Source: Alphaproteobacteria bacterium
GTDB taxonomy: Bacteria; Pseudomonadota; Alphaproteobacteria; Rickettsiales; JABSSG01
NCBI GenBank assembly: GCA_022600235.1
Contig: JAHZKS010000101.1
Location: forward strand, 1 to 23,988
DNA length: 23,988 bases
Direction of reading: 5' to 3'
How positions within the stretch are numbered: position 1 is the first letter of the stretch; the number at the start of each line of letters is the position of its first letter. Of this stretch, positions 23,348-23,988 are shown one piece after another. The notes under the pieces were generated by a model, which was not told the origin of the DNA, made no database searches, and saw nothing but the letters and a program-made list of their open reading frames with translations. The translations under genes and the position numbers were made by a program.

Positions 23348-23988
23348 ATGCAATCATTTTCTAATGTTATAATCAGTTTTTGTGCCTTAGCAGTAATGCT
23401 ATTATTCTCTGGATGCGATAACGAGTCGGAGGTTGTAGAACCATCAAAGAAAATGCTAATCATGGGTACTAGTGCTGATTTTCCTCCTTTTGAGTTTATT
23501 AAGGATAAGCAAATAAAAGGTTTTGATATAGATTTAGCTGAAGTTATTGCAAAAAAGCTTGGGTATTCTTTATACATTAGAGATGTGAGTTTCTCTGGTT
23601 TGATTCCTGCAGTAAAAACTGGCAGAGTAGATTTTGCAGCTGCTGGTTTTACTATGACTCCAGAAAGAGCAGAAGTAGTAGACTTTTCTGCGGTATATTA
23701 TACTCCATCTTTTGCTATGATATATCGTAAAGACGATCCGATACCTGATCTAGATCATATCTCTGGTAAGTCTATAGGGGTACAATTAGGTAGCACACTA
23801 GAATGTTTTTTACAGTCTTTTAAGAAAGATCGGGATTTTAAAATTATATCTTTAACCCGTAATTTGCCTATGATACAAGATCTGAAATTAGGAAGGCTAG
23901 ATGGTGTGTTGCTGGAAGAAGCGCAGGCTAAAGTTTTCTCTAGTAAGAACGAGGATTTTAATTACTTCATCTTTAACGATAATGAGAG
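23348..23988 (+). CDS. Amino-acid-type ABC transporter substrate-binding lipoprotein (partial)
   Basis: The gene runs off the right edge; 213 codons are visible. The start is MQSFSNVIISFCALAVMLLF followed by the lipobox LFSGC with Cys23, so it is probably a lipoprotein anchored in the cell envelope. The mature part is a solute-binding family 3 domain (PF00497): MGTSADFPPFEFI, IKGFDIDLAEVIAKKLGY, FSGLIPAVKTGRVDFAAAGF followed by TMTPERAEVVDFSAVYY, then ISGKSIGVQLGSTLE and LKLGRLDGVLLEEAQAK. Such proteins bind polar amino acids or related small molecules in the periplasm for an ABC importer; the specificity is not readable. It follows folC by 59 bp and has its own TATAAT. No permease or ATPase gene is in view. 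Confidence 0.88.
   Translation, partial: MQSFSNVIISFCALAVMLLFSGCDNESEVVEPSKKMLIMGTSADFPPFEFIKDKQIKGFDIDLAEVIAKKLGYSLYIRDVSFSGLIPAVKTGRVDFAAAGFTMTPERAEVVDFSAVYYTPSFAMIYRKDDPIPDLDHISGKSIGVQLGSTLECFLQSFKKDRDFKIISLTRNLPMIQDLKLGRLDGVLLEEAQAKVFSSKNEDFNYFIFNDNE

Noticed and set aside
1..23988. Mobile elements, CRISPR arrays, tRNA or rRNA genes, prophage or toxin-antitoxin pairs
   Set aside because: I looked for transposase motifs, regularly spaced repeats, cloverleaf patterns and small paired genes and saw none.

Overview
The window is AT-rich and gene-dense, and it reads as a chromosomal segment of an alphaproteobacterium, most likely of the order Rickettsiales. The evidence is a DUF1013 (TrcR) protein, a family I know only from alphaproteobacteria, a rickettsial-style citrate synthase, an ankyrin-repeat protein, an Mrp/Nuo-like antiporter subunit, pyruvate phosphate dikinase next to a two-subunit glycyl-tRNA synthetase, and weak Shine-Dalgarno sites at most starts. 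I cannot fix the family or genus. I see no mobile element, CRISPR array, tRNA or rRNA. The standard genetic code fits every gene.

Layout. (1) 1-1970, plus strand: the end of a membrane gene, a 60-residue membrane protein and an antiporter-like subunit, probably one operon. (2) 1971-2140: an intergenic region holding a strongly self-complementary element. (3) 2141-2881: a small lipase-like hydrolase, convergent with 4115-2889 (O-antigen ligase/polymerase-like) and 5079-4102 (RluD-type pseudouridine synthase), which overlap each other. (4) 5112-5855: family 4 uracil-DNA glycosylase, tail to tail with citrate synthase (7129-5852), preceded on the same strand by a 624-residue ankyrin-repeat protein (9039-7165). 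(5) 9040-9600: mostly the remains of a cutA gene, broken by a frameshift and an in-frame stop. (6) 9601-10128: DUF1013 regulator with a good sigma-70-like promoter. (7) 10305-19221: a seven-gene run rpsB-tsf-pyrH-frr-glyQ-glyS-ppdK, with gaps of 4-31 bp. (8) 19310-23288: an FMN enzyme of the nitronate monooxygenase/FabK family followed by folB-folK-folP-folC. (9) 23348 to the right edge: an amino-acid-type ABC transporter substrate-binding lipoprotein, cut by the window.

Functionally, region 7 joins translation (S2, EF-Ts, ribosome recycling, glycine charging) with UMP phosphorylation and the PEP/pyruvate node. Region 8 carries four consecutive folate functions: dihydroneopterin aldolase, HPPK, DHPS and dihydrofolate/folylpolyglutamate synthase. 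The most unusual items are the ankyrin protein, whose C-terminal third looks like an alpha/beta-hydrolase core without its nucleophile serine, the decayed cutA, the structured intergenic element at 1981-2073, and the roughly 110-residue lysine-rich tail on ribosomal protein S2. I did not find a clearly new multi-gene system; the ankyrin protein is the best candidate for undescribed biology.
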